Source of the DNA: Chloroflexota bacterium
Lineage (GTDB): Bacteria; Chloroflexota; UBA6077; CF-72
Direction: 5' to 3'
Assembly (NCBI GenBank): GCA_019247515.1
Contig: JAFAOS010000038.1
Location: 1-34,128 of the forward strand
DNA length: 34,128 nt
Part shown: positions 32,301 through 34,128 of the stretch, one piece after another
How the letters are laid out: every line of letters starts with the position of its first letter
Position numbering within the stretch: the stretch's first letter is position 1
Program-made: the position numbers and the translations under genes
The notes under the pieces: generated by a model
Databases searched by the model: none
Seen by the model: the letters and a program-made list of their open reading frames with translations, nothing else
What the model was told of the DNA's origin: nothing

Positions 32301-34128
32301 ATGCCGACACCGTTACTCGCGAACGGGAATGTCTACGCGATGGCTTGGGTCACATCCTCCCAGCGGCTGTTCGCAAACGGTCCGACCTTCACCTTTCTCG
32401 GCCAGAGCGTGGCCGTCTGCGGTGCCGGCGATAGCAGCAACCAGGCCTCGGGAGGCTGGTCGTTCCCTGTCCCAGGCGCCGAGATCTCTTTCCGCGCTAA
32501 CCAGGGGCTGGCGCTCGGTCGCGCGTCGTTCAACGGCGAGACCAGGACAGCAGTATTTGCGGTGCTCGACGCCAGACTGGTCGCGATCAACGTTCAGGAT
32601 CTGACGGGGCTCGGGACCATTCTCCCCGCTGACATGATTGCCTTCTATCAGGCCAATGCAACGATCGCCAGCAGCCTGACCTACGACAACGGCGTCCTGT
32701 GGTTCGGGGACTACGACGGCAACCTGTACGCCATCGACGAGAACCTCAAGTCCGTACACCAGACGCCTGTTCGCGTCGGGCAAGGCGGTTCCAGCAAAGG
32801 CCTGCTGACCGCGCCGCTCCCGTACCAGGGTTCAATCCTGTGCGGTGTCGCCGACGAGGAACGCCCCGGCCGGCTGGTGGCGTTCGATCCGTCTTCGGGC
32901 ACGCTGTCCACACTGGACACCGGCCAGACCGCGATCGGGTCATTCTCAGGATCGGTCAGCAACGGCGTCATCTATGCCGCCGGCACGTTCACCATCGGCA
33001 GTGCCGACCCCAGGCTGGTGCCCCAGGCCCTCGGGATTCGCGTCGATGCGCTGGTGCAGGACCAGCGCGACTTCATCGTCGAGTCGCAGCTCATGCAGGA
33101 CTTCGACGACCCGTCACAGCCCACGCATAACCCCAACGGCGTGGCCCGCTACCAGACCCACCTCACCATCGTGGACGAGAACAAGGCGCCGCGGCCGCGC
33201 GAAGCCGTGAAGATCTGGGCCGATCGACCGACCACGCTGGTTGTCGATGGCCAGAGCTACACCGTCGGGCCGGCCGACTCCGAGTATGCCGCCGTCCAGA
33301 CAGGCACGGACGGCACGCTGACCATCGTCAGCGGCTCGGTCAAACCGGATGGCAGCGACAAGCCGGACCTGTTCGCGCCCACGCTGCGCTTGTGGGCCAG
33401 CTTCATGGACACCCACGAGCGGATCCTGGTCCAGCCCGATCGCGAGTTCCATAACCGGCTGGCGACCGCCCACGCCACGGCCGGCGACGACGATCCCACG
33501 CGCGTCAACCTCCAGGACGCGTCGGCCTACGGCAACAAGCCGCTGTTCACGTCGGCGCAAAAGCAGCAGAATGCGCCCCAGCAAGTCGCCCTGGCTATCC
33601 AGGACATGACCAGGTCGGTCGGGGTCGGGACGGGCGGCACGACCGCGATCGCCTGGGTGCGGCGCACGACCGACACCCCGGGCAGGTACCTCGCTTACGA
33701 CGATTTGCCCGGCAGTACCTACTCGGCGGTCAACGTGCGCAGCACGCGGCCGGCGGCGGTGGCCCAACCGCTCGGCCTGCACCTGTCAGCCAACGCCACC
33801 GGCGGAGTCACCCGCACCCCACTGTCGCCGGCCGATGCGGCCACCGCCATCGACCAGCTCAAAGGCGCCCCGTGGGGGACGACGGCGGTGGCGGCTCAGG
33901 CGGCCGGCCTGAGCGGGCGGGTGGGCGACCCCTGGGGCGACTTCTGGGGCTGGCTGAAGGGTGAAGCGGCGACGGTCACCGACGTGGTCGTCAGTGTCGC
34001 GAATGACATCGCCATCGGCATCCGCTTCATCGCGAACGGCATCGTCCAGGTGTTCAACCAGGTGTTGCAGACGCTCGACAACGTGGTGGCGGCGATCGGC
34101 TCGTTCTTCAAACAACTGGCGATCGACA
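29400..34128 (+). CDS. Very large Tat-exported protein with tectonin-like and PQQ-like propeller segments (3' end outside window)
   Basis: The frame is open for 1,576 codons and runs off the right edge. TTG 29400 is 9 bases after AGGAG; no ATG or GTG fits. Residues 11-45 are a Tat signal (RITRRQLLLLGGAVIGTGLL, then an Ala-rich cleavage area). About 86-135 is a tectonin-like blade (DIAAGWDGTLWAIDG, W-F-Y-G). Two low-complexity Thr/Pro/Ser/Ala linkers (about 164-241 and 376-439) flank a short module (253-332). Residues 600-750 hold further tectonin-like blades (DGLWATTRNGVVVHHDGSNW, NDGTVWSCNQGG). Residues 815-955 and 1080-1200 resemble PQQ-type propeller blades (LTYDNGVLWFGDYDGNLYAI). A beta domain at about 1224-1360 (ARYQTHLTIVDENKAPRPRE; ERILVQPDREFHN) precedes a C-terminal amphipathic helical region from about 1511. 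Probably a secreted surface protein; function unknown. Confidence 0.8.
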   Translation, partial: MHLNDTPTVGVRITRRQLLLLGGAVIGTGLLAVTRGVQAVSAAEAMRDALGSVARQEAPATSQTGGLLDRAAPSVTPLAVAAEPVFGPPTDIAAGWDGTLWAIDGAGAPHVYDRAQKSWQFYGSRIDAIVRPTASQGATPGGQATPVGDTAQLFMAPLLAASATAQPTTTPTPGPGHSATPTPVPHTPASTASPTRAPTSSVSPSSTPTGTASPLATATPSPTPTAATSPTPTPTVGSNPAEVVGTAAPPATYVFRGPEVLVRAMAACDAFGLQPGDLIQVAGNPEVDIVAPGCLRRHVPNPLTLEVINGRYHPRSRVLAAADFQLIQAGPPIPEIFNDPDGFLQAMREIFGRTEADDGPSTSPADQEAARFDALTLAAATPNAPVATSTSVSRTPTPSATATSASASATPTPGASATDASGAPTATASAATPTGTPRLIADVWPNLPASFKLGVDGAAYAGGVLYLFKAGRFVRADGAQAASKLSDLKGWPQSGPWQEGLVDLVVGLSQPAGVALIRGGQFIVIEPAQSTVTQGPKDLGSLLQGDLLKRARAGQLDALLYTSADQPVTAVEGPAVLSYANSSAAQPAARQYLPLAFADWPATWNPLLQQAPSGRVDGLWATTRNGVVVHHDGSNWSETERQAVSVAVGVDGSVFAIGSDADQHQLLRLDGSAWTLVAQAAGPLAQVAVGDTSRVWVRDTSNAVHRLDQSDANALHLVPEPLLGQAVHIDASNDGTVWSCNQGGGASRFVSESTAPPQAVATGGATRVTSTSFGTAHFLVQQNGANQVHEYNSPYIFKTSKTYQVGRDATGLAQGLGRVFLLTVDRTAAPVFAIVALDAHTGEELSVSLVEAGRIYTPPVFDPIHELVYIGVAPLDPQDHSRGGELRALNPRNLLEVVWSYPTPAGVDAAPALFGTSLCFGDRTTTLHMLDTSPALAGGKPTLRWQWQTFTPPQPQPGTSFSILQAFMPTPLLANGNVYAMAWVTSSQRLFANGPTFTFLGQSVAVCGAGDSSNQASGGWSFPVPGAEISFRANQGLALGRASFNGETRTAVFAVLDARLVAINVQDLTGLGTILPADMIAFYQANATIASSLTYDNGVLWFGDYDGNLYAIDENLKSVHQTPVRVGQGGSSKGLLTAPLPYQGSILCGVADEERPGRLVAFDPSSGTLSTLDTGQTAIGSFSGSVSNGVIYAAGTFTIGSADPRLVPQALGIRVDALVQDQRDFIVESQLMQDFDDPSQPTHNPNGVARYQTHLTIVDENKAPRPREAVKIWADRPTTLVVDGQSYTVGPADSEYAAVQTGTDGTLTIVSGSVKPDGSDKPDLFAPTLRLWASFMDTHERILVQPDREFHNRLATAHATAGDDDPTRVNLQDASAYGNKPLFTSAQKQQNAPQQVALAIQDMTRSVGVGTGGTTAIAWVRRTTDTPGRYLAYDDLPGSTYSAVNVRSTRPAAVAQPLGLHLSANATGGVTRTPLSPADAATAIDQLKGAPWGTTAVAAQAAGLSGRVGDPWGDFWGWLKGEAATVTDVVVSVANDIAIGIRFIANGIVQVFNQVLQTLDNVVAAIGSFFKQLAID

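Noticed and set aside
1..34128. tRNA, rRNA, insertion sequences, integrases, CRISPR arrays
   Set aside because: I saw no cloverleaf-like TΨC arm, no rRNA signature, no transposase or integrase motif and no array of short identical repeats.

Overview
The window is high-GC, gene-dense bacterial DNA with no rRNA, tRNA, CRISPR array or recognisable transposase. Gene content suggests an uncultured soil or sediment bacterium, most likely Chloroflexota. It has several lipoprotein solute-binding proteins with Ala/Thr/Pro-rich linkers, an LLM-class oxidoreductase, a CehA/McbA hydrolase, amidohydrolases, IclR and PucR regulators, and a Tat-exported propeller protein. The phylum is inferred from gene content only.

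Bases 1-15,000 mix intact genes with wreckage. Intact genes are an IclR regulator, an extradiol-type VOC protein, UbiX, an NMT1-like binding protein, a methyltransferase, a secreted beta-propeller protein, a YCII protein, an EamA transporter and an Obg/DRG-like GTPase. Between them lie truncated and frameshifted remnants: a class III aminotransferase joined to the tail of an M81 (MlrC) peptidase; an oligopeptide-binding protein cut off where it meets the VOC gene; an AfsR/LuxR-type ATPase without its P-loop; a zinc-ribbon ORF run tail-to-tail into a PucR-type regulator; and the C-terminal third of another binding protein.

The most notable gene is at 14,897-15,517. It is a DsbA/FrnE-like thiol oxidoreductase whose only interruption is an in-frame TGA exactly at the first cysteine of the CPWC active site. 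A hairpin fitting the bacterial SECIS description follows at the right distance. I read it as a probable selenoprotein (UPWC).

Bases 15,500-28,100 are largely intact and catabolic. A CehA/McbA-family metallohydrolase is divergent from a peptide-type ABC transporter (binding protein plus two permeases, no ATPase here). A three-gene operon with 4-bp overlaps follows (LLM oxidoreductase, amidohydrolase, BAAT-like hydrolase). Then come a 2'-5' RNA ligase-like protein, a second amidohydrolase, and an ArsR-AHSA1 pair whose promoter carries two copies of GTAACC-N4-GGTTAC.

Bases 28,100-34,128 hold a ComB-like phosphatase, a dispersed repeat, two tandem overlapping small ORFs that look like duplicated coding sequence, and one very large open frame. 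That frame starts with TTG at 29,400 and leaves the window still open after 1,576 codons. It encodes a Tat-exported protein with tectonin-like and PQQ-like propeller segments. A dispersed intergenic repeat containing GGTGGAATCA occurs at five places, mostly just downstream of genes.
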